Notes under the pieces: generated by a model
What the model saw: only the letters and a program-made list of their open reading frames with translations
What the model was told of the DNA's origin: nothing
Databases searched by the model: none
Shown: one piece after another, positions 17,959 to 28,000 of the stretch
Layout: the number at the start of each line of letters is the position of its first letter
How positions within the stretch are numbered: the first letter of the stretch is position 1
Assembly (NCBI GenBank): GCA_902799385.1
Contig: CADCAK010000002.1
Coordinates: 1-64,000 of the forward strand
Length of the DNA stretch: 64,000 nt
Source of the DNA: an uncultured bacterium
Lineage (GTDB): Bacteria; Verrucomicrobiota; Kiritimatiellia; RFP12; UBA1067
Direction of reading: 5' to 3'
Made by a program: the position numbers and the translations under genes

Positions 17959-19042
17959 AATAGTTACGCCTGCGCAATGTTCGAAAAGCATGGGGGGCAG
18001 CCCATACAAACATAAGCACATAACCAAAGAGCTCCACACTCTCCTCGATGAAACGGCCGAAGCCGACGGCGTCTGTAACACCAAGCGTCTGCCATACAGC
18101 GGCTCGTCCAAGCGACTGCGAGACAAAGAGCATTAGCGCGACGCCGCAGGAAAAAAGCGGGAATCGCCGCGAGCGCCGCATAGCCCTCAGGCCTGGATAA
18201 ACCGTCTTGGCGTAGCGCACTGTCACTGCCACGAACGTGACAGTCACGCCTGTAAGCGCCCATGGCCAGATGCATGCACCAAATGCCCGGTCAAGCATGA
18301 AGTCCGCCTCGCGGATGGCCATGTCCAAGAAGAACGCCGCAAACAGCGCATGTGCGCCGCGACCCGTCTTCAATCGAATTGCGCAGACCGTCATGAGTGC
18401 ACCGCACACAACGGCGAGCACAAGTCCCGCACATTCCACAAGACCGTTCTCCGCGCACTTCGTACCAAACACGAAGATGTCCGCCCAGACTGCGGCGCCT
18501 GACATAACCGCTGCGAGGAGCGGGATGAGGATGTCAAGAGCAAGACCGAGCCACACGCAGCGGCGAGCTGCGCGAACACGCGAATCGTCGTCATATTGCA
18601 TGGGACGAAACGGTATCGGATCTACACTCGGAGAGTCAAGTGCCGCAAGCTGGTGCTCTGTCTCTTCTGGCGTCACCGACGAATGAACCACGTTGGAGCG
18701 GCCTGTGAGAGCGCGAAACGACTTCTTGAGCGCATATACATTCGCATCCACCACAAGCTCATGCCCATATGTGTCGCGCTCGCGCTTCCACACCGGCGAC
18801 GGATCCTCGACAACTATGACGCGAAACGGCCCGGTCCCGCACTTTCTTGCCTTGTTGCGCCAGACGTGCCAGCTTCGCCAACCGTAAAAAGCCGCAAGGT
18901 TAGCGGCAAAATGCCGCTTCGGCCATGTCACCTCGAATGATCGAAGAACCTTGAACCGTGCCGAAATTTCGGCAGATATCTTGTCCTCAAATGCACGCGC
19001 CTCCGCCCACAGCACAAAGAGAAATCTATTTCCCATACTCAC
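17951..19042 (-). CDS. Two-part protein with soluble N-domain and membrane tail
   Basis: I do not recognise this 363-residue protein. Residues 1-140 are soluble and compact, with notable motifs LFVLWAEARAFEDKI, FEVTWPKRHF and CGTGPFRVIVVEDPSP. Residues 165-350 contain about six hydrophobic helices, the loops of which hold FFLDMAIREADFML and FIEESVELFGY. The N-terminal domain style is seen in proteins near polysaccharide or phosphosugar transferases, but this is only an impression. It starts inside the end of the acyltransferase gene (17-nt overlap) and is the last gene of the envelope-lipid operon. Confidence 0.7.
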   Translation of the reverse strand: MSMGNRFLFVLWAEARAFEDKISAEISARFKVLRSFEVTWPKRHFAANLAAFYGWRSWHVWRNKARKCGTGPFRVIVVEDPSPVWKRERDTYGHELVVDANVYALKKSFRALTGRSNVVHSSVTPEETEHQLAALDSPSVDPIPFRPMQYDDDSRVRAARRCVWLGLALDILIPLLAAVMSGAAVWADIFVFGTKCAENGLVECAGLVLAVVCGALMTVCAIRLKTGRGAHALFAAFFLDMAIREADFMLDRAFGACIWPWALTGVTVTFVAVTVRYAKTVYPGLRAMRRSRRFPLFSCGVALMLFVSQSLGRAAVWQTLGVTDAVGFGRFIEESVELFGYVLMFVWAAPHAFRTLRRRNYLV

Positions 19043-19973
19043 GCTCGCGTGCTTCGAGCTGCGCGAGTTCCTCTGCGTTCGGTGTCTTGCGGAAGTACCG
19101 GTAGTTGAGCACCCAGCACGACGGATGGCGGCGTATCACACGCTCCAAGTCGCGTATGCACCCTTGCGTGAAACCCCAGATATCGCGTGCGGCTTCAGGA
19201 CGGTATGCGCTGACAACCTCGCAGCGCCAGCGGCCGTCCTTTAGCGGACGGCTCCACGCGATGATGACGGGCGCTTTGCCCTTCGCCGCAAAAAACGCAG
19301 GCGCGGCCGAGACGGGAACAGGGCGACCGAAGAAGCGGACCCATATTCCGCCGTTCCTTGGCTTTACGACCTGGTCGACGAGAAGCCCGAGTGACTTGCC
19401 GTCCTTCAGCCCCTGCATCAACGGGCGAAACGCGCCGTCTGCGTGGACGATCTCCTGCCCGATCGAACGCCGCGCCTTCATGAGCAGGCGCGTCATGCCG
19501 CTTGTGCCGATGTCCTTTGCTACGGACATCATCCTGTGGCCTTCGAGGAAGGCAAGCTGTGAAAGTATCTCCCAGCAGCCAAGATGCGCAGACACGGTGA
19601 CGGCGGGGCGATTCGCCGCAAGGAATGACTTTGCTTCCTCGCCCATCTCGCCAGCCGAGGCCGCGCGCGCCTTCGCGTTGCGGCACGTCCAGAACGCATG
19701 CCCAACGGTCCTCGCCATGCTGCGGTACGAGCGGCGCACGATTTTCTCGGCCCCCGGAATGTCGCGCCCGTAGATGACGCGCAGGTTGGATAGCGCAAGC
19801 GCACGGCCGCGCCTGTCGAAGAAATACATCACGCCAGCGGCGAAGTCGCACACGGCGAGCATTGCGCGGCGAGGCAGGTTCGAGAGAACAAGGTAGCCAA
19901 GGATGACGCCCATCCACTCAAACGGGCGGCGCAAGGCCCTCAGAAACCTCTTCTCCCTGCGATGCAATCTCAT
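19026..19973 (-). CDS. LpxL/HtrB-like lipid acyltransferase
   Basis: The 315-residue protein matches the lysophospholipid/lauroyl acyltransferase family that adds secondary acyl chains to lipid A: a short N-terminal membrane anchor (MGVILGYLVLSNL), the catalytic HxxxxE as HLGCWE near residue 125, GLLVDQ, and a C-terminal HPSCWVLNYR. The ATG at 19973 overlaps the stop of the AMP-ligase gene as ATGA, which decides the start. Because the neighbour activates fatty acids as acyl-AMP, the acyl donor may differ from acyl-ACP; that is inference. Confidence 0.82.
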   Translation of the reverse strand: MRLHRREKRFLRALRRPFEWMGVILGYLVLSNLPRRAMLAVCDFAAGVMYFFDRRGRALALSNLRVIYGRDIPGAEKIVRRSYRSMARTVGHAFWTCRNAKARAASAGEMGEEAKSFLAANRPAVTVSAHLGCWEILSQLAFLEGHRMMSVAKDIGTSGMTRLLMKARRSIGQEIVHADGAFRPLMQGLKDGKSLGLLVDQVVKPRNGGIWVRFFGRPVPVSAAPAFFAAKGKAPVIIAWSRPLKDGRWRCEVVSAYRPEAARDIWGFTQGCIRDLERVIRRHPSCWVLNYRYFRKTPNAEELAQLEAREREYGK

Positions 19974-21583
19974 TCGGCTCCAGTAGAAAGAAAGAGTATG
20001 AAGCAGACTGCTATGACAACAAGCGCAATTGCGACAATGGCGAGAAGTGCAAGAGCAAGCCACCAGCCGTGCGGAACCGGCAGGACATGGCGACCTTTCT
20101 GCCGCGATTTTGGCGGCGGCACAACGGGAAGCCGTATCTTTCCAGACGACGTGCGCGGAAACGGAGCACCGCGCACTACAACGCGCTTGATGCGCTTATA
20201 CAGGGGAAGCGTCCGGTTTACTGCGGCAACTGCGCCGCGGACTTCGGCCTCTTGGATGTCCGAGAAGATCTCGGCCGTTATCGTGCGGCTCTCCGACTCG
20301 CCGGTCACTACGGCCTCTGTGATTCCCGGGCACGAAAGCAGAAGCCCTTCAAGCTCCTCGGGCGCTATCTTCTTGCCGGACGAGAGGACGATTGTGCGTT
20401 TTGCCCTGCCTGTAATCCATACATAGCCGTCGGCGTCTATGCGCCCGATGTCGCCCGTCCTGAACCAGCCGTCCGGCGACAGGACCGCCGCCGTCTCCTC
20501 TGGGGCGCGGTGGTAGCGCAGCATGACGTTCGGGCCGCGCACCATGAGCTCGCCGCCCTCGGACACCCTGGTCTCGACACCGGGGAGCGGCGACACCCTG
20601 CCGGCGCTTCCGCGACGCGGGGGATCATCGTGCGGCGCAAGCGAAAACAGCGCGGATGTCTCGGTAAGGCCGTAGCCGGTAAGCACGCGGATGCCGAGCG
20701 CCGCGAGCCTGTCTTCAGTGCGCGGCGAGATCGGCGCGCCGCCGACAAGCACCCACTTGAGCCCCCTTACGCCGTGCTGCTCGCACTTCGCGGCAAGTAT
20801 GTCGGCAAGCGCAGGGACGAGGAACGCGAAGTCCGCGCGGAAGCGGTTCACCGCGTCGTATATGCGCCTGAAGTCGGGGCAGACGCCGAGCGCGACGCCA
20901 TTAACGAGCATGAGGTACGTGGCCGCGATGCCGAAGATGTGGTGCAACGGCAGGAGCATCAGGGAGCGGTCGGGCATTCCCATGCGGAACACCATGCCGC
21001 CCGACTCGGCGAACGACTCTATCGCGGCGAGCGTAAGCTCCGCCCCGCGCGGAACGGTCGTCGTGCCGCTCGTGAAGACCATCGTCGCGACTGCAGGAGA
21101 GCCGTCCTCCTCGGTGCGCTGCGGGCCGGGGCCGTCCCAGAGCGCAAACGCCTCGTCCGTATGCCCGCCCTCCATGAAGCTGTCGGCTGCGAGCGAACTG
21201 AACCCTACGCGCAGTATGTTCGGCATGCTGCGGGCGACTTCAAGCGCCTTGTCGCCGTAGAGCGAGGAATGGGCAAGCGTCTTCGCGCCGACGAAGGCAA
21301 GCCGCTCGCATATCTCGCCTGCGGAAAGGTTCACGTCGAGCGGGACTGCGCAGGAACCAGAAAGTAGGCACGCGGCGTGCGCGACGATCCACTGGTAGGA
21401 GTTCTCGCCAAGAATCCCGATCTTCGCGCGGGGGCAGTACTTCCCGATGGCCCACACGACGGCGGCTATGTCGTCGGTGAACTGCCGCCATGATATCGGC
21501 ACGTATCTGTCGCCCGACGCGACGAGGAAGGCCGGTGCGTCCGGCTGCTCGACGCGGAACTTCCTGAACACCTCGAATATCAC
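19970..21583 (-). CDS. Membrane-anchored acyl-AMP ligase
   Basis: The 537-residue protein belongs to the AMP-binding (ANL) superfamily, which activates carboxylates as adenylates. The P-loop-like VFTSGTTTVPRG is slightly divergent from TSGTTGxPKG. GYGLTETSA, GWFRTGDIG and the hinge GRAKRTIVLSSGKKI are intact, and a late Lys lies in SSGKIRLP. A single C-terminal transmembrane helix ends the protein near 510-535, which is unusual for soluble ligases and suggests membrane anchoring. The start is GTG at 21583: it overlaps the previous stop as GTGA and has a perfect AAGGAGG 7 nt upstream. It probably supplies acyl groups for the acyltransferase next to it. Confidence 0.82.
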   Translation of the reverse strand: MIFEVFRKFRVEQPDAPAFLVASGDRYVPISWRQFTDDIAAVVWAIGKYCPRAKIGILGENSYQWIVAHAACLLSGSCAVPLDVNLSAGEICERLAFVGAKTLAHSSLYGDKALEVARSMPNILRVGFSSLAADSFMEGGHTDEAFALWDGPGPQRTEEDGSPAVATMVFTSGTTTVPRGAELTLAAIESFAESGGMVFRMGMPDRSLMLLPLHHIFGIAATYLMLVNGVALGVCPDFRRIYDAVNRFRADFAFLVPALADILAAKCEQHGVRGLKWVLVGGAPISPRTEDRLAALGIRVLTGYGLTETSALFSLAPHDDPPRRGSAGRVSPLPGVETRVSEGGELMVRGPNVMLRYHRAPEETAAVLSPDGWFRTGDIGRIDADGYVWITGRAKRTIVLSSGKKIAPEELEGLLLSCPGITEAVVTGESESRTITAEIFSDIQEAEVRGAVAAVNRTLPLYKRIKRVVVRGAPFPRTSSGKIRLPVVPPPKSRQKGRHVLPVPHGWWLALALLAIVAIALVVIAVCFILFLSTGAE

Positions 21584-22617
21584 GAGTAGACCTCCTTGGA
21601 CCATTCGTAGGGCTCGGAATGCGATTCGCCCGACGCCGTCTCGACGAGGTAGCGCACTACGCGGCGCGCGTCGAAGAGGCGGTGGTACTTCGCGCGCCCC
21701 GCTGCGGCGATTGCGCGGCGCTCGGCGTCGTGGGAATTGAAATGGGCGATCTTCTCGGCGAGTTCCGCAGGCGTCGAGAAATAGACGGTCTCGGCGTCGG
21801 AGAAGAAGTCCTGCATAGAATTGCCGCCGTACTGGAACGACAGCAGCCCGTTGCCCATGATGTGCGTGAGACGGTCGGACGCATACCACTTCCAGCCCTC
21901 GAAGCGGTTGATCGAAAGCCCCATCTTCGACGTGGCCAGCGCCTCTTCGTACGCGCGGCCGACGACGAGCGGGCGGCCCATCCCGAAAAAGCCGAGACGC
22001 ACCTTGGGGTCAATCTTGGGAAGAAGCTCTTCGAGAAGCGCCTTTCGCTGGTCCGCGTCGGCGGGCCTACCCGCGAAGAACAGGTCGTACACGAACTCGG
22101 CCTTTGCGGAGTTGTCCTCGACCTCGAAGGACGGATCGCTCGGATTGGGGTAGAAGCCGACGACGTTCCTCCCCGTCGTCCATTCCCTCAGCTTGTCGCC
22201 AGCGGTCGTCACGAAGATCGCGTCGCACGAGTCCATGCGCCGCCTTATCTGGGCGCAACAGTGCTCAGTCTCAACGGGGTCGCAGTTGATGTGGACGATC
22301 CTGACGCCGGGCGCGGCCTCGCGCATCGCAAGCAACGTGTCGTTCGAGACATAGTCGCAGTGCGCGACAAAGACGAAGTCGGGGCGCCAATTGCACACCG
22401 TCTTCAGCAGCCTGTCGTTCATCATCCTCGCGCCGACGCCGCGCATAAAGCCGAGCGGGGCGAGAAAGCGCGCGATGTCGCGCTCGGAGAACGAGAGGAC
22501 CTGCCAGCCATTGCGAATCGCCCCGGCGGCAAGACGCATGTCTATGCCGCTTCGCCCGCTCCCCCAGTGGCGGATCAGGAAGTTCCCGACGAAGAGAATG
22601 CGAGGCGATTTCGTCAT
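21580..22617 (-). CDS. Glycosyltransferase, CgeB-like
   Basis: The 345-residue protein has the two-Rossmann layout of GT-B enzymes. The N-terminal ILFVGNFLIRHWGSG and the C-terminal MGNGLLSFQYGG plus FSTPAELAEKI match the Glyco_trans_1_2 (CgeB-type) domain. It probably transfers a sugar to an envelope glycolipid. The ATG at 22617 overlaps the upstream stop as ATGA. Confidence 0.78.
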   Translation of the reverse strand: MTKSPRILFVGNFLIRHWGSGRSGIDMRLAAGAIRNGWQVLSFSERDIARFLAPLGFMRGVGARMMNDRLLKTVCNWRPDFVFVAHCDYVSNDTLLAMREAAPGVRIVHINCDPVETEHCCAQIRRRMDSCDAIFVTTAGDKLREWTTGRNVVGFYPNPSDPSFEVEDNSAKAEFVYDLFFAGRPADADQRKALLEELLPKIDPKVRLGFFGMGRPLVVGRAYEEALATSKMGLSINRFEGWKWYASDRLTHIMGNGLLSFQYGGNSMQDFFSDAETVYFSTPAELAEKIAHFNSHDAERRAIAAAGRAKYHRLFDARRVVRYLVETASGESHSEPYEWSKEVYS

Positions 22618-23777
22618 CCGGGCGTTTCCACGTGGAGTTCGCGGTAGAGGGCGATTGTCCTTTCGCACATCTTCGCCGTCGAGAATTCCGCACGCACGGA
22701 AGCAATCGCCGCCGCGCGCATCTTGGCCTTGGCCTCGGCTGACATCTCAAGCATCTCGTCGAGCTTCGCGGCCATCGCCTTTGCATCGCCCGGAGGAACG
22801 AGAAAACCGGTCTCGCCGTCCTTCACCGTCTCGCACGCGCCGCCGTGGGCGGTCGCGAGGACGAGGCAGCCGGACGCCTGGGCCTCGGGGATGGTGCGCC
22901 CGAAAGCCTCGGGCTGCGCAGAAGAGGCGTTCACGACAATGTCGCTGAGCGCATATACGACCGGCATCTCCGACGTGTGGTCGCGGAACACGACGCGCGT
23001 CTCGTCGGGAAGCTTGCCGGCCTTCGTGCGCAGCCTGTCGGAGTAGTCTGTGCGCCCCTGGTCGGAACCGAGGACAAGGACCCCGTACCTGTGGTTGCGC
23101 ATCAGCGAAAGCGCCTCGATGAACACCTCCTGCCCCTTCCAGCGCGTCAGGCGGCCGGGCAGGGTTATGACGGGACGGCCGCTCTCGAAGCCGTACTGCA
23201 CGGTCTTCTTCGCCTCGGCGACGTCGCGCGGCACCGCATCGGGACGGAACACGTCGGTGTCGGCGCCGCGGTGGACAAGCACGACCTTCTCGGGATCGAC
23301 GCCGCCGTACGTGTCGAGGATGTGGCGGCGCACGTAGTCCGACACGGCAATCGTCCTCTCGCCGCCGAGCATGACGCGGTTGTAGGGAAGCTTCAGGAAC
23401 CCGGGGCTCGTGCCGTATACGCCGTGGAACGTCGCAATCCACTTCACGCCGCACTTCTTCGACGCCCACTTGACGGCCCATGCCGGGGCGCGGCTCCTAA
23501 CGTGCATCAGGGTCACGCCCTCCTTCTCGCAGTAGTCTGCAAGCATCTTCGCGCAGCTGCGCAGCGCAAACGGGTTTTTCCTGTCGAGCGGGAGCGTGAG
23601 ATGCTCGACGCCGAGCTCGTCGAGGACATGGACAAGCCGTCCGCCCGCGCTCGCGACGGCGTTGGAAATGCCCGCAGCCGTCAGCGCGGCGGCGATTTCG
23701 AGCGTGCCTCGCTCAACGCCCCCCTGTTCAAGCGCCGGAAGAACCTGTAAAATCTTCATGCCGCCGGTTTTGTCCAT
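22614..23777 (-). CDS. Glycosyltransferase family 4
   Basis: The 387-residue product is a GT4-type enzyme: N-terminal LQVLPALEQGGVERG, a HGVYGTSPG loop, GRLTRWKGQEVFIEAL, and the EAFGRTIPEAQASG segment with the nucleotide-sugar-binding Glu residues. Its style is like lipopolysaccharide core transferases. The start MDKTGG at 23777 has GGTGG just upstream; an internal ATG at 23759 (MKILQ) is an alternative. It opens the five-gene envelope-lipid operon. Confidence 0.85.
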   Translation of the reverse strand: MDKTGGMKILQVLPALEQGGVERGTLEIAAALTAAGISNAVASAGGRLVHVLDELGVEHLTLPLDRKNPFALRSCAKMLADYCEKEGVTLMHVRSRAPAWAVKWASKKCGVKWIATFHGVYGTSPGFLKLPYNRVMLGGERTIAVSDYVRRHILDTYGGVDPEKVVLVHRGADTDVFRPDAVPRDVAEAKKTVQYGFESGRPVITLPGRLTRWKGQEVFIEALSLMRNHRYGVLVLGSDQGRTDYSDRLRTKAGKLPDETRVVFRDHTSEMPVVYALSDIVVNASSAQPEAFGRTIPEAQASGCLVLATAHGGACETVKDGETGFLVPPGDAKAMAAKLDEMLEMSAEAKAKMRAAAIASVRAEFSTAKMCERTIALYRELHVETPG

Positions 23778-23799
23778 AGTGCCACCATGTTTTACGGAT

Positions 23800-23828
23800 A
23801 TTATACCATAAGAAGGCTCAGATGGCAG
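23800..23828 (-). promoter_or_regulatory. Envelope-lipid operon promoter
   Basis: TGG-TATAAT (TATAAT at 23805-23800) has CTGCCA 17 bp upstream, which lies inside the 3' end of lysA. The predicted leader to the ATG at 23777 is about 16 nt. Confidence 0.6.
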
Positions 23829-25074
23829 AGAAATCGAGCGTGGCAAAATAGTCGGCGAGGGTCTCTGCGCGGCGGATCTCGCGCAGAGAGCCGTCTTCCT
23901 CAAGAAGAAGCTCTGCCGAGCGGAGCTTGCCGTTGTACTGGAAGCCCATCGCGTGGCCGTGCGCGCCGGCGTCGCAGATCACCACGTAGTCGCCCGGTTC
24001 AAGGACAGGGAGCTCGCGCTGGACGGCGAACTTGTCGTTATTCTCGCAAAGAGAGCCCGTGACGTCGTAGACCTTGCGCCCAGCTGAGTCTTCCTTGCCT
24101 GGGACGACGATCTCGTGGTACGCGCCGTAGAGCGCGGGGCGCATGAGATTCGACATGCACGCGTCGAGCCCTGCGTATAGGCGGTAGGTGTTCTTGATGT
24201 GGCGCACCTTGGCGACGAGATATCCGTAGGGCCCGGTGATGCAGCGGCCGCACTCCATGTAGAGGCGAATCGGCTTCATGCCCTTCGCCTCGACGAGTTC
24301 GGCGTATGCGTCGCGGATTCCCTCTCCCACGCGCTCCAGGCTCATCGCCTTCTGGTCGGGCCTGTAGGGAATGCCGATGCCGCCGCCGATGTTCACGAAC
24401 TCGAAGTCGATGCCTACCTTCTCGTGGATCTCCCTCGCGAGCGAGAAGAGCAGCTTCGCCGTGTCGATGATGTACTCGGGGTCGAGCTCGTTCGAGGCGA
24501 CCATCGTGTGAAGGCCGAATCGCGTGACGCCCGCCGCCTTCATCTTCGCGTAGCAGTCGAACAGCTGCTCGCGCGTGAAGCCGTACTTCGCCTCTTCGGG
24601 CTTGCCGATGATGGCGTTGCCGCCCTTCAAGGGGCCTGGGTTGTAGCGGCAGCACATGACGCGGCCAGACCAATCGGCCGCGCCGACAACATCCTGAAGG
24701 AACGGCCAATGCGTAATGTCGTCGAGGTTTATGATCGCGCCAAGCTCCCACGCCTTCTTGAACTCCTCGGCAGGCGTGTCGTTAGACGTGAACATTATCG
24801 CCTCGCCGACATTGCCAACCTTCTCGGCGAGGATAAGCTCGGCCATCGACGAGCAGTCGCTCCCGAAGTCGAACTCCTTCAGAAGCTTCATGAGATGCGG
24901 GTTCGGCGCCGCCTTCACGGCGAAATATTCGCGGAAGCCCTCGTTCCATGCAAATGCCTTCTTCAGGCGACGCGCGTTCTCGCGAATCGCCTTCGCGTCG
25001 TAGACATGAAACGGCGTCGGCCACTTCTTCGCCGTTTCCTCGATCCACGCCTTGTCAAATGGGAGCTTTCTCAT
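23818..25074 (-). CDS. lysA: Diaminopimelate decarboxylase
   Basis: The enzyme makes L-lysine from meso-diaminopimelate with pyridoxal phosphate. The 418-residue product has the PLP lysine in EYFAVKAAPNP, GSDCSSMAE, the phosphate-binding NIGGGIGIP, MECGRCITGPYG and the active-site Cys in GSLCENNDK. It is a member of the fold-III decarboxylases; a carboxynorspermidine-type activity cannot be fully excluded but the motif set fits LysA better. The ATG at 25074 lies 13 bp after the ileS stop, so the two are co-transcribed. Confidence 0.85.
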   Translation of the reverse strand: MRKLPFDKAWIEETAKKWPTPFHVYDAKAIRENARRLKKAFAWNEGFREYFAVKAAPNPHLMKLLKEFDFGSDCSSMAELILAEKVGNVGEAIMFTSNDTPAEEFKKAWELGAIINLDDITHWPFLQDVVGAADWSGRVMCCRYNPGPLKGGNAIIGKPEEAKYGFTREQLFDCYAKMKAAGVTRFGLHTMVASNELDPEYIIDTAKLLFSLAREIHEKVGIDFEFVNIGGGIGIPYRPDQKAMSLERVGEGIRDAYAELVEAKGMKPIRLYMECGRCITGPYGYLVAKVRHIKNTYRLYAGLDACMSNLMRPALYGAYHEIVVPGKEDSAGRKVYDVTGSLCENNDKFAVQRELPVLEPGDYVVICDAGAHGHAMGFQYNGKLRSAELLLEEDGSLREIRRAETLADYFATLDFSAI

Positions 25075-25087
25075 TTTTATTCTCGCC

Positions 25088-28000
25088 TTACCTGGTCTGA
25101 ATCTTGATCTTGGCGGCATGGCCGTTCAGATCGACCGACTCGGCCTCGACCGCGCCAAACGCAAACTCCACCGTCAGGGTCTCGCCCTTGACGTATTCGG
25201 CATGCGCCTCAAGCGCCGCCTTCAGCTCGTCGTCGGCCTCCACGGTGACGTTGATGCGCTGCGTGACCTCGAAGTCCGCCTCCTTGCGCATCGCCTGGAC
25301 GTGGCTGACAAACTCGCGCGCCAAGCCCTCGGCGACAAGCTCGGGCGTAAGCGCCGTTTCGAGCGCGACGACAGCCGCGCCCTCGGACGCGACGACAAGC
25401 CCGGCCTTCGGCGCGCGGGTGACAAGAACATCCTCTGGAAGAATTTCAACTCCCTCGACGATCCACTTGTCTTCCCTCTTCCCTCTTCCCTCTTGCCCCT
25501 TCCCTGCGGCGGCGATAGCTGCGGCGACGGCCTTCATCTTCGACCCACACTTCTTGCCAAGCGTCTTGAAGTTGGCCTTGTAGCTGACGTCGCAAAGCTC
25601 CGTCTCGTCGGCGACGTATTCAACCTTCTTGACGTTGAGCTCGTCCATGATGAGGTCTTCGAGCCCCTTGACGTCCGCGCCTGCGATCCTAATTGCGCTA
25701 AGCGGTTGGCGCACCTTGAGGTCGTTGTCGGCCCTGAGGCGGCGACCGAGCTCGACAACCGTCTGGACTGCGGCCATGCGCTTCTCGAGCGCGAGGTCGC
25801 GCGCAGCGGCGTTCGCCGTCGGGAACTCGCAGAGATGCACGGACTCGGGTGCTTGCGCGGCTTCGCCGCTGGTGCATTCGCTTCGCTGGTGCTTGGTGCT
25901 TGGTGCTTGCGCATCGCTGGTGCAGATTGCGCCATTAACGCCCAAGACCAGATTGGTGTAGATTTCCTCGGCGATGAAAGGCGTGAAAGGCGCGGCGACC
26001 TTTGAGAGCTGGACGAGCACGTAGCGAAGCGTCCTGTACGCGCAGAGCTTGTCACCGTCGTTCGTGGACTTCCAGAAGCGGCGACGCGAGCGGCGAATGT
26101 ACCAGTTGGTCAAGTCCTCGACGAACTTGACGAACGGCCTCACCGAGCGCTGCAGGTCGTAGGCGTCCATTGCCGCGGTGACGTCGGCAATAAGAGTCTC
26201 CATCGAAGAGACGATCCATTTGTCGAGGACGTTGTCCGACTCGGGATAGACGACTTCCGCGTCGTTGAACCCATCGACATTCGCGTAGGTCACGAAGAAG
26301 GAATACGCGTTCCACCACGGAATCAGGAGGTCGCGCATGAGCTGCTTGACGCCGTTCTCGGAGAACTTGAGGTTCTCGGCGCGAACGACAGGCGAGTAGA
26401 TCATGTAGAGTCGAATCGCGTCCGCCCCGTAGGTGTCGAGCATCTTCGAGGGGTCTGGGTAGTTCTTGAGGCGCTTCGACATCTTCTTGCCGTCTTCCGC
26501 AAGAACAAGGCCGTTGACGATGACGTTCTTGTATGGCGACTTGTCGAAGAGACATGTGCCGAGAACCATGAGCGTGTAGAACCAGCCACGCGTCTGGTCA
26601 AGCCCTTCGGCGATGAAGTCAGCAGGGAAGAACGTGTCTACGTTCCGTTCCCCGTTCCCAGTTCCCCGTTCCCCCATGTAGTGCTGCTGGGCGTAGGGCA
26701 TTGATCCCGACTCGAACCAGCAGTCGAGAACTTCGGGCGTGCGGTGGTAGGTCTTGCCGTCCTTCTTGATGACGATTTTGTCGATGAAGTGCTTGTGGAG
26801 GTCGGTCACCTTCTCGCCAGAAAGCTCCTCAAGCTCCTTCGCGGAGCCGACGCAGATCATGTCGGCGGGATCGTCGTCGTTGACCCACACAGGGATGCAG
26901 CTTCCCCAGAAGCGGTTGCGGGAAATGTTCCAGTCGCGCGCCTCCTCGAGCCAGTTCCCGAAGCGCTTCTCGCCAACGTAGTCGGGCGTCCAGTGGACGC
27001 CGGCGTTGTTCTTCGCGAGGCGCTCGTGAAGGTCCTCGACACGAACGTACCACGCGTCGATCGCGCGGTAGATGAGCGGCGTGTCGGTGCGGTCGCAGAA
27101 AGGATAGGAGTGGACGATCGTCGCCTGGTGGACGAGTTTTCCCTCGGCCTTGAGGCGCTTGATGATGTCCTTGTCGCAGTCCTTGCAGAAGCGGCCCTTG
27201 TACTCGGGAACCGCGTCGGTGAACGCGCAGGCGTCGTCGAGCGGATCGGCAAAGGCGGTCACGCCCGCTTCCTTGCAGACGCGGAAGTCGTCCTCGCCGT
27301 AGGCAGGGGCGATGTGGACGATGCCGACGCCGTCGTCGGTCGTGACGTAGTCGTCATTGAGGACGCGGAACGCGCCCTCCGCGCGCTTGTCAGCGAAGTA
27401 CGGGAAAAGCGGCTCATACTCGGAACCCTTCAGTGCGTCGCCCTTCCCTTCCCAGACGAGCTCGTACTGCTCTTCCTTCTTGAAGATGAACGGGAGGCGC
27501 CCCTTGGCCATGACGTAGATAGGCCGCGCGTCGTCGGTCACATCGCGCACCGCGACATAGTCGATCTTCGCACCAGTGCAGATCGCGAGGTTCTCGGGAA
27601 GCGTCCACGGAGTTGTCGTCCAGATGAGGAAGTAGACGACGCTTCCGGCGCTCTTCGCCTTAAGCTCTTCGCTCGTAATCGACGTTGCGCGAACGCGGCA
27701 CGTCACCGTCGGGTCCTGCACGTCCTTGTAGTTCGAGCCGGCCTCGAAGTTGGAGAGCGGCGTCGAAAGCTTCCAGGAATACGGCATGATGCGGTGCGAC
27801 CTGTAGACGCGGCCCTGGTTCCAGAGCTGCTTGAAGACCCACCACACCGACTCCATGAAGCCGAAGTCCATCGTCTTGTAGTCGTTGTCGAAGTCGACCC
27901 AGCGCCAGCGACCCATGCGCGTGACGGTCTTGCGCCATTCGCCGACGTACTTGAGCACCATCGAGCGGCACTGCTCGTTGAACTTGTCTACGCCGAGCTT

